Part shown: piece after piece, positions 54,344 to 64,000 of the stretch
How the letters are laid out: every line of letters starts with the position of its first letter
How positions within the stretch are numbered: the stretch's first letter is position 1
Assembly: GCA_031216915.1 (NCBI GenBank)
Contig: CM062289.1
Span: forward strand, 22,542,093 to 22,606,092
From: Pictodentalium vernedei
Lineage: Eukaryota; Mollusca; Scaphopoda; Dentaliida; Dentaliidae
DNA: 64,000 nt
Direction: 5' to 3'
Notes under the pieces: generated by a model
The model's input: only the letters and a program-made list of their open reading frames with translations
The model's database searches: none
What the model was told of the DNA's origin: nothing
Made by a program: the position numbers and the translations under genes

Positions 54344-56445
54344 ATGAAAGGATATTGTTCAAATTGTAATGGGAAGAAATCTTCCTCTGACTTTCATGAT
54401 CATTGTATTAATTGTAGTCAGTGTTCTCGCACTAATCCCTGTCCTGTATGTCAATTTTGGGATGATAAACATTGGAAACGTGTGTCACGGTATGTTGTTT
54501 CTGGAGAAAGGGCTATGCTGGCTCTTTCTCCGCAAGGTCACTCTACTCTCTCAGTTTCTATTTCAGAGGAACAAGAACAGGGTGATGTTTCCATGTTATC
54601 TTCTACAAGTGTGCGTCCGTCGTCACAAATGAATTCAGAGCTAGCGGCAAAAGTGCTCATGGAGATTAGACAAATGTCGTCCGCTAGCTCGCCCGGTGTA
54701 GCGTCCATTCACCGAATGGTTCGGCAGCCGGGTTCGTCCGATGCGGTCCAGGAGGAAATTTTGGGTGATGCGAGCACTATAAACATACAAGGTGCACACC
54801 CAGTGACGGCGGATAGTAAGCGAGAACGGAGGAAGCCTTTGAGTCCGGTTCCTAGCTCGTCCAGGTCCAGCCGGGCCGCGAGCGAGAGAGGCCCCTCTCT
54901 CGTACAACAACATCTGGGACCAGATGTTGTGGTACAAAATGTGTCGCAAGCGGAGCATACGTCCGTCGCTCGGGACACTCCGTTGTATAGGCAGTCCGCG
55001 GAGACTGCTAAGGCTTCTTCTTCTCGTCAGCGCACACGACCGCACCTTGGCTGCGTGACCGCCGATATTTTGCCAGCTTCGCCGATCAAGGATTCTTCGG
55101 CGACCAGGTCACACCATCCGGCAGCCAGGGATTCGAGACCGATGGACTCCGGACGTTCGCATAGAAAAAGTATGCGGGAGCCATCTGATGCGGAGCTGCC
55201 CTCGGCGAAGCAGCGAAAGACTGCGCCTCCGCAGGTCTCGACGCCGGACATTCTTGTGCAGATAGCACAGCTTATCGCAGCATCCCAGCAGCCGACAGAA
55301 ACGGTGTCGGATCGAGAATTATCTGACGGCGCTGGGTCGGTACGCTCCGCCGAAGCATCGGGGGCGGACGACTGGGAACATCATGAGGTCCGACCGGATG
55401 GTGAAAGGGATACGGATGATTTGGAGCTATCGCTTTCGGAACAACATAAAGCTGCCGTGGACTTCATCCGGCACTTTCTCCCTCAAGTTGTTCCGTCAGG
55501 CCAGACTGCTGCGATTCAGGACAAGAGGATTATAGCGTCATTGGACTCTGAATTTTTTGAGCGGTTCAGGGACATCGCTCCCGAGTTTCCGTCGCAGTCC
55601 AATAATGTTGCAAGAACATTTGAATTATTGAACGACGCTATATTTAAACTTGCTTCCAAGACGGGGAAAGCAGGTTTCTTGTCCGCTAATACTCTCAACC
55701 TGCCTTTCATTAAGCAAGGAATAAATTCGATACGGCAGGACAGGGTATCCCGAGAGTTCCTCTGCGTATGAACGACGAGGCGGAAGACTTAGAGCTGTCA
55801 TTACCGTCGTCGGCTTCTATTCCAACCGCGGTGTTGGAAACAGATATTGCGTCTAACAGAGCTAATTTAGATGCCTTATCTTACGCAGATCACCTTACTA
55901 AGGCGTTATCACTGCGCCTTCAAGGGAAAGAGTTTCAGGATATTCAGTCCTCTTTAAGACTTCTTTCAAGGGCAGTAGCTTATTCCACGTGTAACTCCGC
56001 CCTTTCAGTGGCAAATCTGGAGTTGGTTAGACGTGACGCAGCCCTAGCTACATCCACACTTGTGGATTATAAGGTGAAGAACTCTCTTAGAGTCGCTTCG
56101 GTCTCCGGAGAACTTCTCTTTGACGGCAAGCTTTCTGCTATTTATGTTAAAATTACAAACAAAGCTTCGGATTCTCTGTTGTTCAAATCTGCTTCTAAGA
56201 AGCCGGATACAGCAGACAAGAATAAGACAGGCACTTCTGGGTCTAATGCGCCCAAGAGAGGTTCCTATAGAGGTTCCGGTGCGTCCTCTTGGTCTTATTC
56301 GAGAGACCGTCAGGGTAGCGACTCTTGTTCGGGACGTCCTTCGGGCCGGGACAATCGGTCGGATGCCCCGAGGTCGACGGGGCGAGGTGCGGGTCGTGGA
56401 GGACATGGTTTCTCCTACCGCAGGCCTCGCAGGTCCAGGAGGTGA
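54344..56445 (+). pseudogene. gag: DIRS D Gag, frameshifted
   Basis: Begins MKGYCSNCNGKKSS with the same four Cys/His clusters as C (CSNC, HDHC, CSQC, CPVC). The middle region is Ser/Arg/Pro-rich and disordered. The first frame runs to 55,771, but a one-base deletion at about 55,712 (cattaagcaagg against cattaatgcaagg in C) shifts it. The true frame continues from there to the stop at 56,445 through the ELVRRDAALATSTL and RVASVSGELLFDGKLS blocks and a Gly/Arg-rich tail. The Glu codon mutated to stop in C is intact here (55,560). Confidence 0.88.
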
Positions 56446-58428
56446 TGGCTTAAACCTCTATCGCGTACCGGTTGGCGGAAGGTTGTCGAGCTTTTCACAA
56501 GAATGGGCGTCGATTACGGACGACCCTTGGGTGAGAGGAGTGACTTCAGAAGGTCTAAAGATATCCTTCAAACGAAAGCCTCCATTGACTCGAAGTCCAA
56601 AGTGGACTCAACTTCCGTCAAATCCACAGAAAAGAGACGCTCTGTTATCAGAGGTGCAGTCTCTTTTAATGAAGAACGCGGTAGAGGTCGTAGAAAACCA
56701 GGAAACTCCGGGATTCTACAGCCATCTTTTTCTGGTTCCGAAACCAGACGGCTCGTTCCGTCCAGTCATAGATTTGAGCTGGATAAACAAGCTGATCCGA
56801 AATTTTATATGGAGACGATTCGGTCGGTCAGAGCGAGTATTCGGGTGAACGATTATGCAACAAGCATAGATCTCAAAGATGCGTACTTTCACGTCATGGT
56901 ACATCCGACATTCCGAAAGTATCTACGCTTCGCAGTCCTAGGAGTGGTGTATCAATTCCGGGCGATGTGCTTCAGATTGAATCTAGCACCCTGGGCTTTC
57001 ACTCGGGTAATGAACTCGGTAATGATCTATTTCTGAGCTCATTCGTCTGCGGTAACGTCGGCCTACCTGGACGACATTCTTCAGAGGTACGGCAACGAGT
57101 TAACGCTTCAGAACGATGTTCAGAATCTACTTCTATTGCTCCGACGTCTCGGTTTTATAGTAAACGAGGAGAAGTCGGATCTCGTGCCGTCCAAGTCATT
57201 CACTCATCTGGGAATGAGCTTCGAGACGCACAACAATCTCGTTCGTCTGCCGTTAACCAGAGCGAAATTAGTCAGTTGTTACGCTCGCTATTGTCTGCAC
57301 GCAGACAAAGTCACAGCGAGAGAATTTATGAGACTGATAGGTCTGTGCGGAGCCGCTGCGGATCTCATTCCGATGGGGCGGTTACGCACACGTCCTCTCC
57401 AAATTTTCTTGACTCAGAATTGGAGTGTGAAAATTCATTCGCTCGACGTAGACGTTCTCTTGTCAGATCAAGTGAAACAAGAGATTCAGACTTGGGCAAA
57501 CATTCAGTGGTTAACTCAGGGAGTTCCGCTGCAGTTGCCGGATCCGAGTTTTACCATTATGACGGATGCCAGTCAAACAGGTTGGGGTGCATCATTAATC
57601 CCAACGGATTCGAGATGCCAGGGTCTTTGGGATCCACAATTCCTGTGCAAGCACATAAACATCAAGGAAATGATGTCAATTTGGCTTGCGTTACGTCACT
57701 GGATGGACATTATTCACAATGCTCATGTCCAAATCTTATCCGACAATACGACAGTAATGGCGTATATACGGAATCAGGGAGGCACTCATTCAGTTCCGTT
57801 GTTCAATCTAACGGAAAGAATCCTTCTGTTTGCGCTAGAACATCACGTTCTTCTTTCGGTCCGTCACATACCGGGTCGTCTGAATGTGCTAGCAGACTCC
57901 CTTTCACGAAAGGGTCGCTTGTTGCCGTCGGAATGGACTCTCAACAAACAAGTATTCAATCAGATTTGCTACCAATGGGAACGGCCAATGATAGACTTAT
58001 TTGCGACACATCTCAACAATCAGTTGCAGACGTATGTGTCTCCATGTCCGGATCCAAGAGCATTTGCAGTAGACGCTCTGTCGATCCCTTGGGACGGAAT
58101 GATAGGATATGCGTATCCTCCAGCGCCGTTAATTCAACAAGTATTGCTAAAGATAAAACAATCTCAATGCAAGATTCTGTTGGTAGCATCTCTGTCACCA
58201 CAGAGACCGTGGATAAATCTACTCAGGTGTCTGTTGTGGGACCTACCGCGAAAGCTTCCTCCACGGGAGGATCTTCTTTCGCAGGGGAAATCGCGCCAAC
58301 TCCATCACAACCCGCAAGGTCTCAACCTTCACGTTTTTCCGTTGTGCGGTCCTTCTTGCATGGCAAGCACTTTACAGGACGAGCAGTGGACGCGATTTCT
58401 AACTGTAGGAGGACCTCCTCTTCGCTAA
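56120..58428 (+). pseudogene. pol: DIRS D reverse transcriptase, RNase H and MT-like ORF, broken
   Basis: Same domain order as in C. RT blocks FLVPKPDGSFRPVIDLS, IDLKDAYFHV, NLAPWAFTRVMN and YLDD (57,064-57,075) are present. A 7 bp deletion at about 56,797 shifts the frame between the first two. A TGA at 57,034-57,036 (CGA in C) interrupts it before YLDD. RNase H (MTDASQTGWGASL, ILSDNTTVMAYIRNQGG, VRHIPGRLNVLADSLSRKG) and the DLFA ... YPPAPLI segment are open to the stop at 58,428. One RNase H residue, Met for Val after TTV, differs from C. Confidence 0.88.
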
Positions 58429-59384
58429 ACTATGCGGCTAAGTGGAAGGTTTTTCGTCGTTGGTGTAGGGATCATTCTGTAGATATATTCGATCCATCTA
58501 TACCAGACATTGCAAACTTTCTAGTATACTTGTTTGACGAAATCAAACTGCAGCCTGTTACTATTAAGGGTTATAGGTCTATGTTATCTGATACCTATGC
58601 ACATCATGATAGTTTACAAATTGGATCTAATGTCTCTTTATCTAAGTTGGTTAGAAACTTTTCGATAAATAGACCCAGAACTCTTAGATTAATTCCTAAA
58701 TGGAATTTAGCTTGGGTTCTTCTTAAATTGAAGGAAAAGCCATTTGAACCTCTTGGGACAGTAGATTTCAAATTCTTATCTTATAAGACAGCTTTTCTCT
58801 TAGCTTTCTCTTCTGCTAGAAGAGTCAGTGAGCTTCATGCACTGTCGGTGGATGATTCTCACTATCGTAGTGTCGGGAACACTATCACCTTCACTACTAA
58901 TGTGGGTTTTTTAGCTAAGAATCAGGCTCCTAATAAATATCCGGAACCTGTTGTTATTAAGGCTCTTCCGTCTTCAGACGGGCGTAGGCCTTTACTCTGT
59001 CCTGTTAGAGCATTACGTATCTATAAACAGAGATCTCAGTTTATCAGAAAGGGACGGAAAGGTTTCTTTCTGTCTTTGATGCCTAATAGAAAGGACATTT
59101 CGGTCCATTCTATTGCTAGATGGATTCAATTAACTATCCGTACTGCTTATGAGAGTTTATCTTCTTCTCAGCAGTCTGTGCTTAAGATTTCCGCTCATGA
59201 AGTAAGAGCTCTTGCTACTTCTTGGGCTATTGCTAATAGTGTTGCTATTACAGATTTAATGAAGGCTGCTTATTGGTCTCAGCCATCCACATTCACGAAT
59301 TTTTATCTCAGAAATATTGAGTTCATTTCTGGAGACCTGCATTGTTTAGGTCCGTTATCTGTTGCTCAGAATGTCGTCCACTAA
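56503..59384 (+). CDS. DIRS D tyrosine recombinase ORF, catalytic part intact
   Basis: The recombinase frame is open from 56,503 to 56,797, shifts with the 7 bp deletion, and is then open from about 56,800 (ATG 56,967) to 59,384. The catalytic set is complete: Arg in SARRVSELHAL (58,821), H-E-V-R (59,196-59,207) and Tyr in NFYLRNI (59,304-59,306). Upstream of about 58,300 the frame overlies RT/RNase H and reads Ser/Arg-rich. The first ATG of the shifted part differs from that in C, so the real start is uncertain. Confidence 0.88.
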
Positions 59385-59386
59385 AC

Positions 59387-59982
59387 AGTTGCAACTATAG
59401 TTATGCAGGCTTTCTGTTCCGGCAGTGACTCCGTCCGGCTGCCCTCTTCGCTCTGGGCTATTTGACCCAGGGCAAGGGGAAGGGGGGGGGGGGGGGTGTT
59501 CCCTTAGGTCACCTGCTTTATAGTGAAAACCAAGGGAATGCCTCCTCCAAGTCAGTATTTCTGAGTCGCTTCCGGGATGGTTTTAAAGTGTAATATTAAT
59601 GTTAAAATTCATTCATGTCTTATTTTTAAAGTGTAGCTCGGTGTGAAGCATTTGTATATGTCAAGTGTCAAACGGGCTTTAATATACAATACTCGGACAC
59701 TTTTAAATGACTATAAAGAGTCTCAATTCTCTGGACTACTTTATTTATTGGCTTACTTTAAAAATAATTAGTATAAGGGATATACTGGATGTTAATAGAG
59801 AACATGAATGTTATTGTGCTCAATTATTAAGGGTAGTGTATCTTTCTAATTTAATATTAAATAAGAAAGATACATGTAAAGCCTAATACTCCTTTTCTCC
59901 TTAAGGGGTTGCCTCTTTACTATATAGTTGAGCTTATTGGATTTTCCTCTATGTCCTAGGCCCTCCAGCCTGTTTACTATTC
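59387..59982 (+). other. 3' untranslated part of DIRS D
   Basis: The conserved hairpin at 59,450-59,473 (ctgggc/cccag arms) is followed by a 15 G run at 59,482-59,496. G-run length differs between copies (18 in C, 15 in D, 14 in B-type copy 1, interrupted in B), while the hairpin is constant. Confidence 0.7.
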
Positions 59983-60345
59983 AGCTAAGTCTGGGTCATT
60001 GGTACAGTATAAAAATGTTAAAAAATTTACAGTAATTTATATATTTTTTATACTTACCAATGACCCAGACGGGGATGGCCCTCCCTGGATTTGGGAACTC
60101 TTGCCACCCCGCTGAGTACATAGTGCTGACCAGGCACTGCCAGTAAGAATGATAATTGGCGCCAATTTCGGGACGTCCGTGTCACTGCGCATGCGCAGTG
60201 GGGGCGTAGTATGGAGGTCCTTTAGGACATGATTTCTTTTTGTTTTGGATGCAAATTTTGGGGATTGGGGGGCAAAATTTGTGTTTGGCCCTGGTTTTGT
60301 TAGAGTTAGCACCAGCTAAGTCTGGGTCATTGGTAAGTATAAAAA
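59983..60345 (+). repeat. Internal complementary region and right repeat of DIRS D
   Basis: 59,983-60,070 is complementary to both ends joined (agctaagtctgggtcattgg ... tatacttaccaatgacccag). 60,146-60,345 is the right inverted repeat with tgcgcatgcgca at 60,186-60,197. Same plan as in C. Confidence 0.9.
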
Positions 60346-60571
60346 ATTTATAAATTACTATAAATTTTTTAACTTTTGTGACTCGTGCTTATTGCTTCTC
60401 ATTTCTTCATGAACTACTTGTGTTTGCTAGAGATATTGTTACTGGATTTTCGTATCCTTGGACTCAAGCTCTAAATTATTATATTTATTTCCTACTATTA
60501 ATGCTAATTTTAGCTTGTATTATCTCCGTGTGATTTGGTTTTTTCGCATGTGAAAACACGACCCGCATCGA

Positions 60572-62400
60572 TTGGTTTTCCGCTCTCGGGGTAAAGGTAG
60601 CCATGCCTCTTCAGATATTTCTGAGAGTGCTCATGGTGATTCTGTCACGCAGAATGTTTGGCAGCAGATTCCTCTGCAGCTGTTGGTGGTCCTAGTGATG
60701 GGATGTCTGAAGTGGGGACTACGGTCTCCCTTCCTTTGGCTCCAGTGGTCACCTTTGAGGCAACGGTTTTCATCGAGATGAGTTCTTCCGAGGTCCACTC
60801 AGGCACTCTCTTCGATTTTCTGCTGGCATCATCTATAACTGCTGAGGAATTTAGTTATGCTGCTCCTATTTTGCATCATAGTCCTCCTTCCATCTCTTCT
60901 GGACCGAGGCTGTATCTGGTGTGGTTTCGCTGGGCTCCCAGTCTTCCTTGGCTTCTCGGGTTTGTTGGCTGCCCCATCTCATCTGGCTAGGTTTACTCCT
61001 GGCTGGTTGGGATGCTCTGATAGTCGAATCATGTGTTGTTCTTCCTTCCCCTGCTTGTGAGCCGACCAGCAGGATGGGGATGGGGCTGGGCCATAGGCAA
61101 CCAGGGCCTTCTGTTCTGCAGAGGCCTGTGACGGCTGCTGTTAGCTGTCACTCTTGGGACCTTCCTCCGGTGATTTCTCACCATGTCCCAAGTCTGGCTG
61201 TCGATTGAAGCTTGTTGTTGGTCTCAGAGGATGGGCAGTCAGGGCCTTCTGTTGCTCAGAGGCCAGTGGCAGTTTCCTGTCACTCTTGGGACAATCCCCT
61301 GGTGTGTCCTCACTGTGTCCCTGGTCCAGCTGCCGATCGATGTCTGCCATCGGTCTCTCTAGAGGATTTGCAGACAGGGCCTTCTGTTTTGCAGAGGCCA
61401 GTGATGGCCCCTGAGTGTCACTCTTGGGACTATCCCCCATTGTCTTCTCACCTTCTCCCTACTCTCTCTGCCGATCAACGTCCATCATTGGTCCCTTCTG
61501 AGGATTTGGGCTCTTCTTCCAGAAGGGTTCATTGGGAAGACGCCCCCCTCAGGCACGGCTGCTCCGATGGATTCTCAAGGTGAGCTGAGGCAGGCCTTTC
61601 TGGCACTCACCCGGTTGCTTTCTAGCCTAGACATTCAGCCATCAGACCATCTCTCAGTGACCGCCAAACCGCGGTCATCTGTGGAGCACCGCAACCCTGT
61701 CAAGCCTTCTAGCTCTGTTATTTTGCAATCAGCTTTGGTTGTTGAGTCCTTCCAAGGCCTGGATGCTAAGATGCGTTCCAAGGCCCTGAAGGATTCCTTT
61801 TCTCGATCTGATGCCTTTCTGCCGCCAATGCAGTTTTATGTATACAAATCCGTCTGTCCGCCAGTCTTCCCAGGGTTGACTACTATGGATGAGGATTCTT
61901 CTTCCCTCGGGTTTGCTAAGCCAAAGTTGGCTGTTCTCCCGATGTCATTGTTAGAATCCATGGTGTGCCTTTCCCGAGAGGTGCTGGGCATGTTGTCTCT
62001 ACAGGATCACATTGTCGCTGCCCTGGCTTCTTATCTTCCTACAGGGGAGTTTGATGCTGCACAGGCCCGTTGCGTGTTTTGTCTCAGGCTGTTATGAACC
62101 TAAAGCACGCTCACGCCTGCAACACAGCTAGTTTGGAGCTTGCACTCCGGAATGCAGTGTTGGACACTTCTCCATCCCTTCCTTCTGAGCAGCGTACTGT
62201 TCTGAGATCTGCTTCTTTGGTCGGACCTGAGCTGTTCCATAGTTCTGTGGGTTCTGTCCGTGACAAGGTTCTTCGTCATTCAAAGGACCAGTTTTTGTTA
62301 CGGCAACTGGACCAACCTGCTGCCGTGGGTGGTGGTCATTCCAGGCTCGCCAAGTACCCAGCCGCGTCAGCCTCGTTGATCACGCAGGCTGTGCCATAGG
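60572..62400 (+). pseudogene. gag: Element E Gag-like protein, several frames
   Basis: The N-terminal part (60,572-61,000) is split over two frames. A repeat region (61,102-61,510) follows. The C-terminal domain starts at ATG 61,567: QSALVVESFQGLDAKMRSKALKDSF, then a frame change at about 62,060, then a segment ending ELALRNAVLDTS...LRSASLVGPELFHSS. The last part aligns with C Gag (ELVRRDAALATSTL...RVASVSGELLF), which identifies it. An in-frame TGA in the first repeat (61,206-61,208) marks decay. Confidence 0.7.
61102..61510 (+). repeat. About 45-residue tandem repeats in element E Gag
   Basis: The block cagggccttctgtt begins at 61,102, 61,240 and 61,375, with spacings of 138 and 135 bp, both multiples of three. 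The protein repeat has the form GPSV-x-QRPV ... CHSWD-x-P ... then SxEDL-x-x (for example CHSWDLPP, CHSWDNPL, CHSWDYPP). A CGA-to-TGA-type change stops the first copy. Confidence 0.85.
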
Positions 62401-62716
62401 CTACATCCTCTCTTTCTGCTCAGAAGAAGCGTCGAAGCTGGCAGCCTCAGGGAGGAAAGTCTCAGGACTCTGTTGCTTCCCTGGGGTGTGGTTTCTCCTC
62501 TCAGGGAGCCTTGTCGAGGCCGCAAATGAAGGTCCTCACCTCGATTTGCCTCCAGTCAGCAGAAGAATGTCAATGTTTTTCGACCATTGGGCAGAAATAA
62601 CATCGGATCCTTGGATTCTCAACGTTGTCCAATCAGGTCTATAACTGTCCTTCCATCGGCACCCTTGTTTATCTCAGGTTCCCCTCCTGACTTAGGTCCC
62701 TTCCGACAGTCTCCTC

Positions 62717-63758
62717 TAGGGCCCTGCGAATCGGGAAATTTATGTTCGAATCGAATCTCGAATCGAATCGGGACTGATGTCGACATCGAATCGAATCTCG
62801 AATCGAATCGGGATAAACTCGAGAAATAACTATAACTGGCATTATCTTGTGCAGAAATGTCCGGAAAGCACTGCGAGAAGAGAGAGTTGACATAACTTGA
62901 CAACTTGGCGTTGTTTTAATTGTCTTTCACGTTGAATGGCCATTCAGATGTTCACTTGGCCCGACAATAAATTCAAGACATAAATATGGACAGAAATTAA
63001 GGTGTTACTGCCGAGAAACATTTGAGAAAAACCACTAAATTGAAACATGAGAATTAAAAGCACAAATGCAATACAAGTGGCACATTAATTCCCATGGGTT
63101 GAAGTCGGCTACAGCCGCTAACTTCAGGTACGTTAGCCTGGCTAAATACATGTACATCTTATAGGAACCTCATTACTGTAATGTTTGGTTGTTTTTGTAT
63201 TATCAGGATTCGGGTCTTGTAGATTTCAGTCCGTTCTCAACTCAATAACTCAGTATACATCAAAAGCAGCGAAGGCGTTAAACTGTGTTAGTTTCTGCAT
63301 TATCTAACTCGAATATTGACGCAGTGCTCATTCACACAAATTGCTTTTACTTCATTCCAACTTCCAAGTACCAACGCCGAACAATGCGAAGAAACTAAAG
63401 AGATTTTCCTCCCACAGTTTTCTGACATAATAATGGAAGCGCTCCAGGCGACATGCCCCCATTATTGTGTTAGAAGATTCTGGGACTGGGAGCGGGGCTC
63501 AGGCCCATAGCTGGATATTTCGGTTGTATAGATGGCGCGTGAACAGGCTACAAGTTAAAACAGCTCCAATTTGCAAAAGTCACAAAACGAACGTTTAATT
63601 TCCCGTTCTAAAAACTCAAAATGAACATTGTCGAACACTGATTCATTTTCCTCGTTGCTTCGTTTGACTAACGAATCGGCAAACTATTCGAGATCGATTT
63701 ACGAATACCAAAGCGATGTCGACATCGAATCGAATACTCGAAGCTTCGCAGGGCCCTA
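62717..63758. mobile_element. Non-autonomous hAT-like element
   Basis: A 1,042 bp insertion flanked by an 8 bp target duplication gtctcctc (62,709-62,716 and 63,759-63,766). The terminal inverted repeats are tagggccctgcgaa and ttcgcagggcccta. Subterminal tcgaatcgaat clusters near both ends (62,754-62,810 and 63,719-63,740) are the type of motif bound by hAT transposases. No transposase frame is present; the open frames inside are short. An 8 bp duplication with YAGGG ends is diagnostic for hAT. Confidence 0.92.
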
Positions 63759-63766
63759 GTCTCCTC

Positions 63767-64000
63767 TCCAAAAGGGGTGATCGAGGTCGTCATAAACAAC
63801 CTTTCCCCGGGGTTCTACTCGAGACTTTTCTTAGTGCCAAAGAAAAATGACCAGCTTCATCCTGTCATCGATCTGAGTATCCTGAACGAGTCCATCATAG
63901 CACCTCGTTTCAGCATGGAGACTTTCAGGTCGCTTCGACAGTCGATTCATCAGGGCGATTTTGCAGCCAGCATTGACCCCATTCACCTGGCATCACAAAT
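63767..64000 (+). pseudogene. pol: RT of element E after the hAT insertion (truncated by window)
   Basis: Reads GVIEVVINN, SPGFYSRLFLVPKKN, HPVIDLSILNESII and PRFSMETFRSLRQS, then SID. It corresponds to the ENQESPGFYSHLFLVPKPD...VIDLSWINKLIVAPKFYMETIRSVR region of C, so it is the same RT block in a more distant lineage. The frame does not continue cleanly from the segment left of the hAT element. Confidence 0.85.

Larger units (their letters stand above)
53252..60373 (+). mobile_element. DIRS D, near-complete DIRS element
   Basis: A 7.1 kb element, the same family as C and nearly identical to it. Ends: ttttatactgtacc at 53,252 and ttttttaac at 60,373, followed by tttt. Contents: left repeat, gag (one frameshift), RT/RNase H/MT frame (7 bp deletion plus one nonsense codon), intact recombinase region, hairpin and G tract, internal complementary region, right repeat. 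It lies inside or beside the left part of DIRS-like element E, which starts immediately to its right. All lesions differ from those in C. Confidence 0.93.
60378..64000 (+). mobile_element. DIRS-like element E (distinct lineage), runs off the window
   Basis: A gag-like region at about 60,570-62,400 is followed at 62,567 by an RT N-terminus (FFDHWAEITSDPWILN pattern, like the WASITDDPWVRG start of C). A hAT-like insertion at 62,717-63,758 interrupts it. RT then resumes to the window end with GVIEVV, GFYSRLFLVPKKN, PVIDLS and SIIAPRF...METFRSLR. Order and motifs match the DIRS RT. Frames are broken by stops and shifts. Its left end was not recognised; DIRS D lies directly to the left. Confidence 0.75.

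Noticed and set aside
54641-55268. Minus-strand open frames opposite DIRS gag (also 38,852-39,479 and 56,044-56,406)
   Set aside because: They mirror a GC-rich, biased gag sequence on the other strand and have no domain; chance frames.
62820-62840. Second SINE target site (ataactataact occurs here as at 1,346)
   Set aside because: No SINE sequence adjoins it; coincidental short match inside the hAT-like element.

Overview
Organism and overall character. The window is eukaryotic nuclear DNA, AT-rich and dominated by mobile elements. Evidence: GT-AG introns, a tRNA-headed SINE with target-site duplications, DIRS-type tyrosine-recombinase retrotransposons, MITEs (TTAA-target, pogo-like, hAT-like, fold-back) and a 10.7 kb satellite. 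Dispersed repeats of the 'agctcaactgaacaaagctc' kind remind me of bivalve genomes, so a marine mollusc is my best guess. This is pattern memory, not proof.

Host gene. The only convincing host coding sequence is two phase-0 exons on the + strand, 17,953-18,111 and 47,274-47,369. Together they encode the N-terminal half of a START lipid-binding domain of the StAR/STARD3 type (signature residues GKIFKLQ ending the first exon, WNPNV in the second). They are separated by a 29.2 kb intron, about 83% of which is DIRS retrotransposon. Remaining exons must lie outside the window, or upstream ones escaped me.

Layout. 1-5,460: intergenic or intronic sequence with a fold-back repeat, a full SINE (1,361-1,737), a pogo-like MITE (1,774-2,203), and a minus-strand trio of ORFs that looks like a 3'-truncated Penelope-like element (3,539-5,404). 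5,876-16,545: head-to-tail satellite, 55 bp unit, roughly 190 copies, with 46 and 56 bp variants, higher-order periods of 212, 542 and 1,380 bp, and a 5'-truncated SINE inside. 16,546-18,214: hairpins, a fold-back MITE and START exon 1. 18,215-28,523: composite, RT-less DIRS made of two different elements joined in frame. 28,524-30,597: MITEs. 30,598-37,468: DIRS B (degenerate, RT-less), directly abutted by DIRS C (37,469-44,595, nearly full-coding). B and C together split one TTAA-type MITE. 44,596-53,251: MITE-rich DNA with START exon 2, two MITEs in tandem sharing one TTAA, nested MITEs, a diverged 145 bp tandem array and a small coding remnant. 53,252-60,373: DIRS D, a close relative of C. 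60,378-64,000: DIRS-like element E of a more distant lineage, split by a 1,042 bp hAT-like element with an 8 bp target duplication.

How the parts work together. C and D carry the classical DIRS architecture: inverted terminal repeats; a Gag with a Cys-rich N-terminus; RT, RNase H and a methyltransferase-like region in one frame; a tyrosine recombinase in another frame that stays open across the whole RT region; and an internal complementary region matching both element ends joined together. Each has independent lesions in Gag and RT, yet both keep an intact recombinase. The degenerate elements have lost RT by internal deletion, so movement of this set would have needed a helper elsewhere. Element boundaries all show the same arrangement, a right end in AAC followed by TTTT and a left end starting TTTT, and C sits exactly on that tetranucleotide at the edge of B.
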